Position numbers and translations under genes: made by a program | Assembly (NCBI GenBank): GCA_011088215.1 | Contig: JAALKD010000040.1 | Location: forward strand, 1 to 33,883 | Source of the DNA: Sphingomonadales bacterium | Lineage (GTDB): Bacteria > Pseudomonadota > Alphaproteobacteria > Sphingomonadales > Kordiimonadaceae | Length of the DNA: 33,883 nucleotides | Direction: 5' to 3' | The notes under the pieces: model-generated | What the model was told of the DNA's origin: nothing | Databases searched by the model: none | The model's input: the letters and a program-made list of their open reading frames with translations, nothing else | Shown: positions 7,109 through 17,000 of the stretch, piece by piece | Position numbering within the stretch: the first letter of the stretch is position 1 | Layout: the number at the start of each line of letters is the position of its first letter

Positions 7109-8728
7109 ATGACTAATTATGTACAGCAACTGGGCACGAATTTTGGCTATGAGGCCGTCTATAGTATCAAAGTTTCCACGCTTAACAGTCACATCAAACG
7201 CCTGATGCACCTTGAAGATTCGCATGTAGGGAAAGAGATTGATACCATGGGTGATGTCTCGGAGCATGACCCTTCCTTTAAGGCATATCTCTATGACCGC
7301 AAGATATATCCGAGTCTCGGGTTAAAAGTTCCCAAAGAGGAAAAGGGCAAATATCAAAAAAACCCGCCTCTGGAATTCAGGGTGCCGTTAAGGCGCGGGC
7401 ACTTTTACCCTGAGGGCGCCGCTGCCGGGCAATCCATAAAGATTAGAGACTGGACCCTTATCCTTAAGGTGCAACTTGATCTGGTGGGGCTTGGGCGGGA
7501 TCTCTCACTTGAGCGCGACCAGATCCCTCATGAAATGCTGGAAAAATTTGAGCAGCTGACTTCCGCAGATCTGACGGTTGAAGCGATGATCCTGAATTTT
7601 GAAAATGCTCACCGGGTGGAAAATTCATCGGTTGATTTTGGCAGTAACCCGCCCGACCCGGCGCAGCGGGAGCTGTTTGAGCAGTTGATCCGTGATCATA
7701 TCGACCGGGTGAAAGGCAAGGAGCATGCCTGGATATTTGGTGGTTATGGGGCTGTTGAGGGAGATGGAGACTCAGAAGGGAACCCTGAAACGGTTACCGG
7801 GGGCACCATGGGGGCTGCGTCAAGCCCCGGCAGCAAGACTTATATAACCGATGATGTCATCTTCTATTTTCTGACAACAAAAGACTTCCATGTGCGCAGC
7901 GAACCTGTGGATATGGACAATTTCATGATTACACAGATGATGTGTGACAAGGGCCTGAAAGACCGCGCACGGGCCTGGATTACGTTCTCATATCCTTTAT
8001 TCCTGCGGGGGTTGCTTGAAAGATCCATATGCAAGGGCCTGACATGGCGCCGGGGGGACGTGGAAAGTGGTGTGGTCAGGGCTGATTTTTCTGACATTGG
8101 CGGGCGCAGCGGGCAACTGGCTATTGGTGTTGCTAAGGGGGATAACAGTTTTTCCTTTACCCATACGGTAGATCAGGCGGGCGAATTCCGGGAGGAAAGG
8201 CAAACTGTGCGACTGGAGATGCGTTACAGGATCACAGCCCATGTTACTACCCGGTTTGAGATGATCGCAGATAATGATGATTTTGATTTTATCAGCACTC
8301 GTCTTTACAGCAAGGAAACAAGCATCCACCCCCTTTATGTCAGTACGCAAGACCTGAATGACAGGGATGCAGATTGGGTGACCTATGGTTATTCCGAGTG
8401 GCATGAAACCAACACAGATGAAGCCATTGCCCGGGCTGTTCTGGAATCTGTTCCACATCAATTTGCCCAGGCGGTTATTGAAGTGATGATTAATTTTGCT
8501 TGGAGCATCCGTAAAGAGTTTGATCTGGCGCAGGAACGCCTGAAGAACTGGCACCAGTTCCAGTTAGAGGGTTTTACAGGCCTGACGGGCGGGGTGATAT
8601 TACCAATAGAGCAAGGAGCAATGCGGGTGGCCAACGCACGCTTTGCCAACAATAAAATGATGTTCCTGTGCACCCCGAATGATGTTTTTGAAATGAAAAC
8701 AAATGAGTGGTTTGAGGAGTCTTTTTAG
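7109..8728 (+). CDS. 539-aa protein, possibly P47/TULIP-like
   Basis: The ATG at 7109 (MTNYVQQLG) is chosen because aaaaggag lies seven bases upstream; an in-frame ATG at 7049 would overlap the preceding ORF. There is no signal peptide or membrane helix, and the protein looks mostly beta with amphipathic helices. The opening FGYEAVYSIKVSTLNSHIKRL, an EFRVPLRRGHF segment and a late GFTGLTGGVILPIEQGAM stretch recall bacterial P47-like proteins of the TULIP lipid-binding superfamily (first known from botulinum orfX-p47 clusters). This is a pattern impression, not a search result. It sits between a small exported ORF and the 1355-aa gene and probably works with the latter. If the resemblance fails it is a hypothetical protein. 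Confidence 0.4.
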   Translation: MTNYVQQLGTNFGYEAVYSIKVSTLNSHIKRLMHLEDSHVGKEIDTMGDVSEHDPSFKAYLYDRKIYPSLGLKVPKEEKGKYQKNPPLEFRVPLRRGHFYPEGAAAGQSIKIRDWTLILKVQLDLVGLGRDLSLERDQIPHEMLEKFEQLTSADLTVEAMILNFENAHRVENSSVDFGSNPPDPAQRELFEQLIRDHIDRVKGKEHAWIFGGYGAVEGDGDSEGNPETVTGGTMGAASSPGSKTYITDDVIFYFLTTKDFHVRSEPVDMDNFMITQMMCDKGLKDRARAWITFSYPLFLRGLLERSICKGLTWRRGDVESGVVRADFSDIGGRSGQLAIGVAKGDNSFSFTHTVDQAGEFREERQTVRLEMRYRITAHVTTRFEMIADNDDFDFISTRLYSKETSIHPLYVSTQDLNDRDADWVTYGYSEWHETNTDEAIARAVLESVPHQFAQAVIEVMINFAWSIRKEFDLAQERLKNWHQFQLEGFTGLTGGVILPIEQGAMRVANARFANNKMMFLCTPNDVFEMKTNEWFEESF

Positions 8729-8743
8729 TTTTTATGTAGAAAC

Positions 8744-8837
8744 CTGTGCCATCCCACTCCCCCTTCCCAACCACCCGCGACAAGTTACACTTAGGGTGGT
8801 TGGCCAGAGAAATAGCCTTGGGAGTGGGATGGCACAG
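8744..8837. repeat. Long inverted repeat between the two large cassette genes
   Basis: ctgtgccatcccactcc at 8744-8760 is the exact reverse complement of 8821-8837 (17 bp). Inside it, ccaaccaccc at 8767-8776 pairs with gggtggttgg at 8794-8803 (10 bp). The whole can fold as a two-part hairpin or cruciform. No T-run follows the 3' arm, so it is not a standard terminator. It begins 15 bp after one stop codon and ends 64 bp before the next start. Confidence 0.85.
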
Positions 8838-8901
8838 ACTGGTAACGAATAAATAAATTTAGCCGTTAAATCATATCCAGATATAAGGAAGGGGAACTAC
8901 C

Positions 8902-11900
8902 GTGAGTAGAGAAGCCGTCCGTAAACTTGAGATTCCATCAGCTATCGAGTTTGATCTGAAAGCCAAAAAGCAGAAACTCGCCTTCCTGAATAAAGAGGGT
9001 AACGCCCTGATTGATGAAGATCACAACATCAAGGTGGCGGTGCAGAATGATATCAGCCTGGATTATGAACAGGGCTATTTTGTTGATGAAAGCCAGGGGA
9101 TTGAGGCGGTGCGCGACAAGGCGGGCACCACCCATATTTTCCACCTGGATACTGCCGGGAACCTGCTGTGTTATGTCCCCGAGGAAGATGCAGCCCTGCC
9201 ATGGGCTTCCCGAAACCTGACGGTTGATATCAGCACCAGCTTTAATGGCAATGCCAGCTCATTGGCGGTGAAAAGCTTTTATGTTGCCAGCGAGGAAACA
9301 GGCGACATGTCGCTGGTGGCCGTAACGGAAAGTCGGGCCGCAGACGATGGCATGGCCTCGGTTTTCCTGATAGATGGTTTCGATCTGGCCCGTGGGGATC
9401 AGGCGTGGCAAAAGTTCGGGCCGTCCCAGCCGGTGGATGTTTCCTATGTTAAATCAGTCAGGACCCCTCTTGCCAAAGGTCAGGTAGATGCAGGGGATGA
9501 GGAACTTCTGTTTATCGCAGGTCAGTCAACTGATATGGCTAAAACGCCTGAGGACCGATCTTTGTTACGTGGTTATGTGCTCAAAGTTGATGAGGAAACG
9601 GCTGGTCTCAATTTTTGGCCTGAAGTGGTTCTGGTGGATGATACTGAAAAGCTGGTGCATAGCGAGTTTGGCTATCAGACAGGCCCGGGGGAAGGCCTTT
9701 ATATTCTTGGGGAGTCTGACGCCGGCTCTGTTCTTGGCTTTTACAGTGTTGAGGATTGGGAGAAATACCCCCACGGGGCCATGCCAGCCTTTTTCCTGCC
9801 GCATCACAAAAAACCGGGGGCATTTGCCTCTCTGTTGGGGGATGAAAGGGATGAATTTGGTGAGCGGTTGAGCTGGCTGTTTTATACGGCTCCCGATCCT
9901 GAGACTGGTGTGAATACCCTTTACAGCATGTCGCCAAAAGACCAGACACATGGCTCGGGCATCCACAGTGAAAAAATCCATGATTTCAACCTTGGTGCCG
10001 GGGTGAGCAAAATATCAGCAGTGGAAGGGGAAGATGGTCGCTGGGACATTTATACCCATTCCAATGACGGTATGATCGTGAAGGTCAGCAAGGAGACGGG
10101 CAAGCCGTGGATGGAACCAACCTTGCTGATGGATAAGGTGAAATCTATGGCCCCGGTTGGCGAAGGCGGCTCGCTCACCAATGAAATTGTGACCTTTTCA
10201 GACCAGCACGGCCCCTCGGCCCTGTTCAGCGGCAATCGCAAGAGTGGGTCTTTTTCCCATTATATGCAGGCGGAAAATAACTTGTGGAAATGGAATCAGG
10301 TGAAGGTGCCGGAGGAAATTAATCCAAATAATAATAAAATCTGGATGAACAGCCTTTATCTGACCTTCCGAAATGATGATGGCTCGCAGATTGTGTCTGC
10401 TGACGGGATCAGTCCGCTGAAAGTACGCCTGCGCAGCAGCGAAACCATAGAGCTAAAAGCCAATGGGGATTATTATGTTCTGACGAAGGACAATGAAGTG
10501 GAGGTTGACTTGCAGTCCGATACTTCCCTGTCGTTGCAGGTGGAAGCTAACGGGATCGGTCAGCCGCTTGTGACAGTTGATGCTGACTTTTTGGAAAATG
10601 CCATTACTATCAATCCCATGTTCAATGCGCACAGTCGTTTTGCCAGTATTAGTACAGGAGATTTGCGCACGCCAAAAGATAGATACGGTGAAGCGCAAAA
10701 ACTGGTGCCGGAATCCGTTTCCGAGCATAACCTACAGCAGGGGCAAATGGCCCTTGAAAAATGCAGCGGTTTGTTGCTGAAAAAAGGTGGCCTTGAAGGT
10801 TTGCATGCACCGGATACAATGGACTTGCCCGCAGGAACGGCCTCTGCTTTTGAAGGTCTGAAAGGCAGTGGTATTTACCTTACGCCTTCAGGCGAACGGC
10901 AAAGCAATGTGCTGAATATGACAGCCTTTACGGATGATGAATGCCGTTTTGCCCTGACAGGAAACAAGGGCAAGCTGACTTTTCATGATAGTGCCGCCAC
11001 TGCGACTACAATTTTACCGGTGATCAATGATAATTTTGCCCTGCAATATAAGGGCAAAGGCGATGCCAACGATTTCTGGAGCTGGGTTGGCGATATTTTC
11101 ATGCATGTAGTCAATGGCATCCGCTATGGCAACTGGGATGACTTTACCATTGCCTTTGAGAAGTTCGTTGACGGCACAAAAGAAGGCATCCGCATGGTTG
11201 TCGAGGTGGCTGGTCGGGCGTGGCATTGCCTGCTGGAAAAGATGGAGCATATCGGCGAGGCTGTGGCCACCGTCATTGAGTCTGTACTGGAGGCAATGGA
11301 GGAAGTGCTAGTTTCGTTGCTTGGCTTTATATTGCCGTGGGACCAAATTCGCCCCATCCATACTACGCTGGAGCGCTGCGCAGAGTATGGCCGCAATCAG
11401 CTTGAAAGCAGTGTGGAAAAATTACAGAGCATGGTGCTGGGCAGTTTGGACGATCTGGAAAGTAAGCTGCGAAAATTACGGGAAGATATTGCTCCTGTTG
11501 AGAAATATTCGGCCTCAGACGAACAAAAGGAAATGAATAAATGGGTGGATGACAGAGGCCAAGGTGATGATTTTGCCCATGCAATGGATCTGCTCATCAA
11601 TAATCCGGTTGCCAAATGGGGGCAGGAACAGTTACAGCGCATTTTGCGGGCTGGCCTGGGGGATCTGGCTGCGCCACCTGATATCGGGGCTGCTGCGGAA
11701 AGCCATTTCAAAGCCTTTATGAAAGACGATGTGCAGCCTGTGATCAAATCACAGCTCGAGCATATCAGGCAGGTGGCAAAAAACCTTTGGGATAGCCTCA
11801 GTAAAGGCGATGTCACGACCAAATCTATTGAGCAGTTTTTTTCTACCCTTGCGCTTGACCTGATAGCGCTGGGTGTTGGTACGCTCTCGAAAGTAACGCG

Positions 11901-12969
11901 GTTGGTTTTTGGTCTGTTTAAGGTGGTGTTTGCGACAGTGGCTGATCTGTTGATGAAAAAGAGCATGCGCATTCCTTTTATTACCGTTGTGTATAAAAGT
12001 GACTTTTGTCTGGGTTCAAAGAAAACACCAACCCTGCTGTCCCAGCTAATTATGGCAATCAGTATTCCGGCGGGCCTTGTGGTCAGCATGTTTGGTGGTG
12101 TGAATCCCTTCAATGATTTCAAACCGGAAACGCTGGATGATAAAAATGCTGATCCTGCACAAAATGCGGCATGGCAAAAAGGCTATGGGGTCTGGGGGGC
12201 CGGGCTGTCTGGTTTTATTGTCAACAGTTTGCGAACGCTGTTATCAGGCATTTCATTCGGCATGAAATGCCTGGAGGCCAAACATCCGAAGGTGTCTTTT
12301 GCTATTGGGTTGTTCAACATGGGCTTGCGCCTGCTGTTCCTGGCGCTGGTGTGCCCGGCTCTGACATTGGCACCTGATACACCCACTGGGGTGGTCGTTA
12401 CCACCTGGGTTTTTTACGGTATTGTTTTGGTTGACTTTGTTATGTCCGGGTTGATTTTTTCGGTCAGACACGCTGATAAAATGTTGGATTGGATTAAATC
12501 AACCTTTAACAGGGAAACGATGAACAACACTTTGAATGCAATGAAGTCAATTATTGTTCTGCCTCATGCAGGGCAAAAGGCAGAAGGCTCTGTTGATGCT
12601 GATGCATCTGAGACCTTTGGTATCGTGCTGGATGTTATCGATTTGGTTGTGGCGGTACTTATGGGTGTTTTGGCGATTTTGGCCCGGATTGGTGATCTGG
12701 TTGTTAAGGCGATAGGCGGCAAGGGCATTCCCATTGCATCATCGGCTTTGTTTCTAATACAGATTTGCACTGCCAATGCCACGCGCTGGACAAGGATTGT
12801 TGTGCCTTATATTACATCTCCCGATTATAAAGCTATCGGTGCTGCTGTGGTTTATACTGGGATGGGTATCACCTGGGGGCTTCATCTTTCCCGCACTTTG
12901 GTTGGCATTATGGCCTATTATTTGCCGAGTGACGACACAGGTGATGATTATACACATCAATCTTGTTAA
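8902..12969 (+). CDS. 1355-aa propeller-like protein with multi-helix hydrophobic C-terminus
   Basis: A GTG start at 8902 follows aaggaagggg. No signal peptide is present. Residues 1 to about 550 show recurring beta segments (IFHLDTAGNLLCYV, DIYTHSNDGMIVKV, LTNEIVTFSDQHGPSALF), suggesting a propeller-like fold. A Trp-rich helical zone follows (WSWVGDIFMHVVNGIRYGNW, about 722) and then a FILPWDQIRPIHTT motif (about 808) with coiled-coil helices to about 960. I recall similar WxxI..TH-type segments in large uncharacterised bacterial and fungal proteins. From about 975 to the end lie some seven or eight hydrophobic segments, for example LLSQLIMAISIPAGLVVSMF. A membrane-inserting or pore-forming role with the upstream 539-aa protein is inference. 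The product is otherwise hypothetical. Confidence 0.6.
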   Translation: MSREAVRKLEIPSAIEFDLKAKKQKLAFLNKEGNALIDEDHNIKVAVQNDISLDYEQGYFVDESQGIEAVRDKAGTTHIFHLDTAGNLLCYVPEEDAALPWASRNLTVDISTSFNGNASSLAVKSFYVASEETGDMSLVAVTESRAADDGMASVFLIDGFDLARGDQAWQKFGPSQPVDVSYVKSVRTPLAKGQVDAGDEELLFIAGQSTDMAKTPEDRSLLRGYVLKVDEETAGLNFWPEVVLVDDTEKLVHSEFGYQTGPGEGLYILGESDAGSVLGFYSVEDWEKYPHGAMPAFFLPHHKKPGAFASLLGDERDEFGERLSWLFYTAPDPETGVNTLYSMSPKDQTHGSGIHSEKIHDFNLGAGVSKISAVEGEDGRWDIYTHSNDGMIVKVSKETGKPWMEPTLLMDKVKSMAPVGEGGSLTNEIVTFSDQHGPSALFSGNRKSGSFSHYMQAENNLWKWNQVKVPEEINPNNNKIWMNSLYLTFRNDDGSQIVSADGISPLKVRLRSSETIELKANGDYYVLTKDNEVEVDLQSDTSLSLQVEANGIGQPLVTVDADFLENAITINPMFNAHSRFASISTGDLRTPKDRYGEAQKLVPESVSEHNLQQGQMALEKCSGLLLKKGGLEGLHAPDTMDLPAGTASAFEGLKGSGIYLTPSGERQSNVLNMTAFTDDECRFALTGNKGKLTFHDSAATATTILPVINDNFALQYKGKGDANDFWSWVGDIFMHVVNGIRYGNWDDFTIAFEKFVDGTKEGIRMVVEVAGRAWHCLLEKMEHIGEAVATVIESVLEAMEEVLVSLLGFILPWDQIRPIHTTLERCAEYGRNQLESSVEKLQSMVLGSLDDLESKLRKLREDIAPVEKYSASDEQKEMNKWVDDRGQGDDFAHAMDLLINNPVAKWGQEQLQRILRAGLGDLAAPPDIGAAAESHFKAFMKDDVQPVIKSQLEHIRQVAKNLWDSLSKGDVTTKSIEQFFSTLALDLIALGVGTLSKVTRLVFGLFKVVFATVADLLMKKSMRIPFITVVYKSDFCLGSKKTPTLLSQLIMAISIPAGLVVSMFGGVNPFNDFKPETLDDKNADPAQNAAWQKGYGVWGAGLSGFIVNSLRTLLSGISFGMKCLEAKHPKVSFAIGLFNMGLRLLFLALVCPALTLAPDTPTGVVVTTWVFYGIVLVDFVMSGLIFSVRHADKMLDWIKSTFNRETMNNTLNAMKSIIVLPHAGQKAEGSVDADASETFGIVLDVIDLVVAVLMGVLAILARIGDLVVKAIGGKGIPIASSALFLIQICTANATRWTRIVVPYITSPDYKAIGAAVVYTGMGITWGLHLSRTLVGIMAYYLPSDDTGDDYTHQSC

Positions 12970-13234
12970 CCAGCGTTGTGGGATGAGCATTGCGAATGCT
13001 ATATCGACGTAAAGAATTGTTTGAAAGTGTTTATAGAAAAATGATCAAAGGATTCCTTGAATTTGGCCAGCAGCATTTGGCTACATCTTTACCAAACGTT
13101 TCGATGGTCTACTGGTGTAACGCTATACCTACCAGTGTTACATAGGAACGTGTTCCCCGTCAGCACCTGTGGGGCAATTTAGGAGCTTTTGGTTCCCTGT
13201 ATGCTTTCAGTTACTCGCCAAGGTGATCATTCAT

Positions 13235-13514
13235 GGTCGCGTTGCCAACATGCCATTTCGACTTTCTATATAAAGATCAATGCCTTACCTGAAGCATCCA
13301 CAGACTATTGGAGAGCACATCCTAAAAAGGCGGTATGAACTGGGAGAAGGGGTATACGGAGCCTAAGATTCAGTATTTTCCAGCGATAATCTTGTTTCTT
13401 GGATATGAACCATTTCCCAAACCCAGAACACTTGGTGAGAAGATAGTTGCGTGGCGGCGGCAATATGGCATCACAAGGAAGGCGCTTGCCGAGCAATTAG
13501 GAATGGATGAAGCC
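13235..13514 (+). repeat. Right copy of dispersed XRE-gene repeat (62-bp deletion)
   Basis: Direct repeat of 54-395. The missing 62 bp correspond to the interval between tgaactgg (155-162) and tgagctgg (217-224) in the left copy. This leaves one such motif and indicates slippage or recombination between 8-bp near-repeats. Confidence 0.85.
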
Positions 13515-13520
13515 GTATGA
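13280..13520 (+). pseudogene. Broken XRE-like helix-turn-helix gene
   Basis: The ATG at 13280 begins MPYLKHPQTIGEH, parallel to the gene at 99-521. The 62-bp loss removes the first HTH core and shifts the frame, so reading from 13280 ends at TAA 13363-13365. The downstream half (NWEKGYTEPKIQYFPAI ... WRRQYGITRKALAEQLGMDEA) is still open in another frame from 13335 and stops at 13520, earlier than in the intact copy. The reading frame is lost, so no working regulator is expected. The surviving protein similarity suggests it was once functional. Confidence 0.8.
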
Positions 13521-14043
13521 GGGCCAGGCGAAGGAGTATCGGAGTTCATGTTCGCCAGGTCATAGTCCGGCCGCAACCAATAAAGACTGCCTACATCTTG
13601 TGTAGTGGGGGAGGCTATCCGCTTGAGCAGGTGAATGAGCATGCTGGTTCAGGCCGACAGTTGGCTTGGCGGTGAGGCTATGTGTAGCGATGCGGTTTGA
13701 TTAGGTCTAAGCACTCGGCGTCTAGCTGTAGGGTTGACGACGATCATGCCGGCCCGCGCCTGTGGGAATAGTATCTGCAGACACGTTGGTCACCAGAGCG
13801 GAAAACAAGAGCGACAGTTCAATACGTCCCGAATTGGGTCATTCATAGCTCGGACGGCATCCCCCTAGAGTAACAGTCCGCAGGCCAACATGTCGCGCAT
13901 CTGCCAAATCTGAATTATTTGGTGCGAACAGGCATCACAAAATGTTCCACGAACAAGGATTGGTCAGATGGTTTTTAAGGCTATCATTCTTCCTGTTGCC
14001 TAAGTCAGATTGGTACATTGTGATTTGGATAAGATGCTACTGA

Positions 14044-17000
14044 CTATGGGTCATAGTCGGTTTCGACTGCTTGATACTCTCTCAAAAGTTGGCCAAATCG
14101 GTCGACTGCATCTCTGCCGGGTTTCTGATCGGCGGTGTTCAACATATTGTAGAGATAGCCGATTTGGCCCACCAGCCGGGCGCGTGGATAGATGACATCA
14201 GGCGGGGTCTGCAGTATGTCGAGCGCCGCGGTCAATCGGTCGAACTCTGCGTTGACTTCTGGGCTGCGTTGTTCACGGGATGTGTCGGCATACTGTTTCT
14301 TCAGGGCATCATGATCGGCGATTACCTTCGCTTCCAATTTTCTCGCTTTGCTTAAAAGGTCCGACACCTGACGCGCGAGCGTGGCCTGTTCTTCGATATC
14401 TGCGGCGTCCAGGCCCTGGTCCGCCAGCTTTGGGTCTACTATCAGTGTGAAGCTTTGGCTTGCTGCGGGATTGCCATTAAGAGCGATGCGCACCTGGTAT
14501 TCTCCGGGCGGGGTCAGGAAACCTCTCTTGAACCGCCTTTTCGCGTCTTTGTGCCAAGGGCCCAGGTGGGTCATGTCCCAATGGAAACGGTTCAATCCTG
14601 CATCCATTTCAAGCGTTGTGTCATGGATGGTATTGGATATGTCCCGGTCTTCATCATCTGATGCGTTTGCATCACTGGGAACCGTGCCACCGGCAACCAG
14701 CATTTCCAAGGCTTTCTCATTGATGTTACTGGATGCGTCCTGCCCTTTATCCTTCGGTTTCTTACCATCATTGTAGAAGCTGTTGACGATATCGCCTGTG
14801 CTGTCAAGGATATCGAGGCGGATGTTTTTGCGGTCGCCAGCAGGCACATAATAGTCGATGCTTACTCTTGGTCTCGGATAGTCAGGAACTCCCGCGCTGA
14901 CGCCAGCTGCTCGTGTCACACCGCGCGGTTGGCGGTATCTGTAGGTGTCTTTGGGCTCGAACACAATCAACTGATCGTCGAGGCTGTTCATTGCCGGTTG
15001 ACCAAGGCTGGTAACATTGTCGAACACCCAAAACCCCCTTCCCATGGTTGAAAGCGCTAGGTCGCCCCGGACGAACTTCAGGTCCGTCACCGGCGTGACC
15101 GGCAGATTCTGCTGAAATGAAGTCCAATTATCACCGTCGTCGGTGGACATGAACAATCCAAATTCTGTGCCAGCAAACAGCAGCCCTTCATAGTCGGGGC
15201 TTTCCCGCACCACCCGTACCGGATAATCGGCCGGAATGCCGTTCCGGCCATCGGACAGGAGCTTCCAGTTTCTGCCATAATTGGTTGTACGGTATATATA
15301 TGGTTTCGGGTCGCCGAGCTGGTAGCGCAAAACACTGACGTAGGCTTTTGCCGGGTCGTGAGGAGAAGGCGCCACACTATCCACTCGACCGCCTTTTGGC
15401 ATGCTCGGTGTTACATCCCGCCATGTCGCACCATTGTCCCTGGTTACATGCACAGGACCGTCGTTGGCACCCGTCCAGATCACTCCTTTTTGTATGGATG
15501 ATTCCTGGATGGAATAGATAGTGCTGTAATATTCTTCGCCTGTGATATCGCGGGTGATAGGCGCACCAGAAATGACCTGCTTGTCAGGTTCGTTGGCGGT
15601 AAGGTCCGGCGAGATGGTCTCCCATGTCAGGCCGTCGTCCTGGGTACGGTGTAGATATTGCGAACCGTGATAGACGGTACCTGGATCATGGGGGGAGACA
15701 TGGACCGGTGCCACCCGCTGGAAGCGGAATTCCAAATTCGCCGGGTTATGACCGTAAATATTAGTTGCGCCGACGAAATAGGACCGCTCTGTGCCGGTGC
15801 GCTTGTCATAAACACCGAACTTACCCTTGCAGTCGGCATAAACAATATTGTGGTTGCCAGGCTTTGGTACGGCTGGCCCGGTTTCGCAGCCGCCAGTATT
15901 GACGATGTAACTATTGGTATGCTGTGCACCAAAAGGCGGCATGCTAGGCACCGCGATGGTGGTGCTATTGTCCTGCATACCGGCATAAAGCCAATAGGGG
16001 TGCTGATCATCCACATCAACTGTGTACAGCTCTGCCGTTGGCTGATTGAACTGGCCCGACCACGTTTTGCCACCATTGTGGGTAACATTCGCCCCGCCGT
16101 CATTGGACTGGATGAACAAATCAGGGTTGTCGGGGTTGATCCACATATCGTGGTTGTCGCCGTGTGGGACCGACATGGTTGTCCAGGTCTTGCCGCCATC
16201 CACCGATTTTCTCAAGGGGTTGGCGTTGGAATAAACTATATCGGCATTTTTTGGGCCGATGTCGATATTGGTATAATAAAACGGCCGGTTTTGGATACCT
16301 TTGTCGTTCGAGACATGTTTGAAGCTTTGTCCCTGATCGACCGACCAATAGAGCCCACCTTCCTTGCCTGGGGCTTCCACCAGTGCAGCCAGAACACGCG
16401 AATCTGCAGGCGTTGTCGCCAGATCGATCTTGCCGACAAGCCCTGTGGGTAACCCATTGCTGATTTTTACCCAGCTGGCGCCGCCATCGACAGACTTGTA
16501 TATACCTGCCTCGTCCCTCGTGATTTCCCCGCCGCTAATGATGGTCCAGGGTTTGCGCTGCGCCTTCCAGGCGCTGGCATAGAGGATGTTCGGATTGGAG
16601 GGGTGAAGCTCAATATCGGTTATGCCCACCTCGTCAGAGATAAATAGAATTTTTTCCCAACTTCTACCCCCATCCGCAGTTTTGTATAACCCGCGGTCCG
16701 CGTTGGCGTTGAAGGGCTGGCCGATTGCCGCCACATAAACGATGTTGTGATTGGTGGGGTCGATCTCGACCGCGCCGATCTGGCCAACCTTGTCGAGGCC
16801 TATGTGGTGCCAGTTCTTGCCGCCATCAATGGATTTATAGACGCCTTTGCCTTCAATGACGTTGCTACGCAACCCGTCCGAGCCGGTGCCTACATAAATA
16901 ATATTGGCATCATTCTGGGCGACAGCTATGTCGCCTATTGAAGGCGTCGCAAAGAAACCGTCGGAAACATTGTGCCATGTCGTGCCATAGTCTTCGGTTT

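Larger units (their letters stand above)
12970..14043. other. Gene-poor junction region
   Basis: 1.07 kb between the end of the cassette and the converging Asp-box gene. It holds the broken XRE copy (13235-13520). Elsewhere I see no gene, only a short dyad agcatt-gcg-aatgct near 12990 and a tgtaac/gttaca dyad near 13116-13141. The base composition and broken gene fit a decayed boundary of the left segment. Confidence 0.5.

Noticed and set aside
11397..12122. 241-aa open frame on the minus strand within the 1355-aa gene.
   Set aside because: Ser/Arg-rich antisense frame with no ribosome binding site or motif.
13545..13576. Sequence ending ccggccgcaacca that resembles the 3' end of an initiator tRNA, which would mirror the fragment at 561-594.
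   Set aside because: The T-arm part needs several gaps to align and no stem pairs properly. It is too weak to claim a second att-like site.
13370..13642. Minus-strand ORF with YWLRPDYDLANM, vaguely like the end of a DNA methyltransferase.
   Set aside because: It runs antisense through the XRE pseudogene and only about ten residues look familiar.
15658..16452. 264-aa open frame on + inside the Asp-box gene.
   Set aside because: It is a shadow of a long gene on the minus strand with strong repeat motifs, and its translation has no family pattern.
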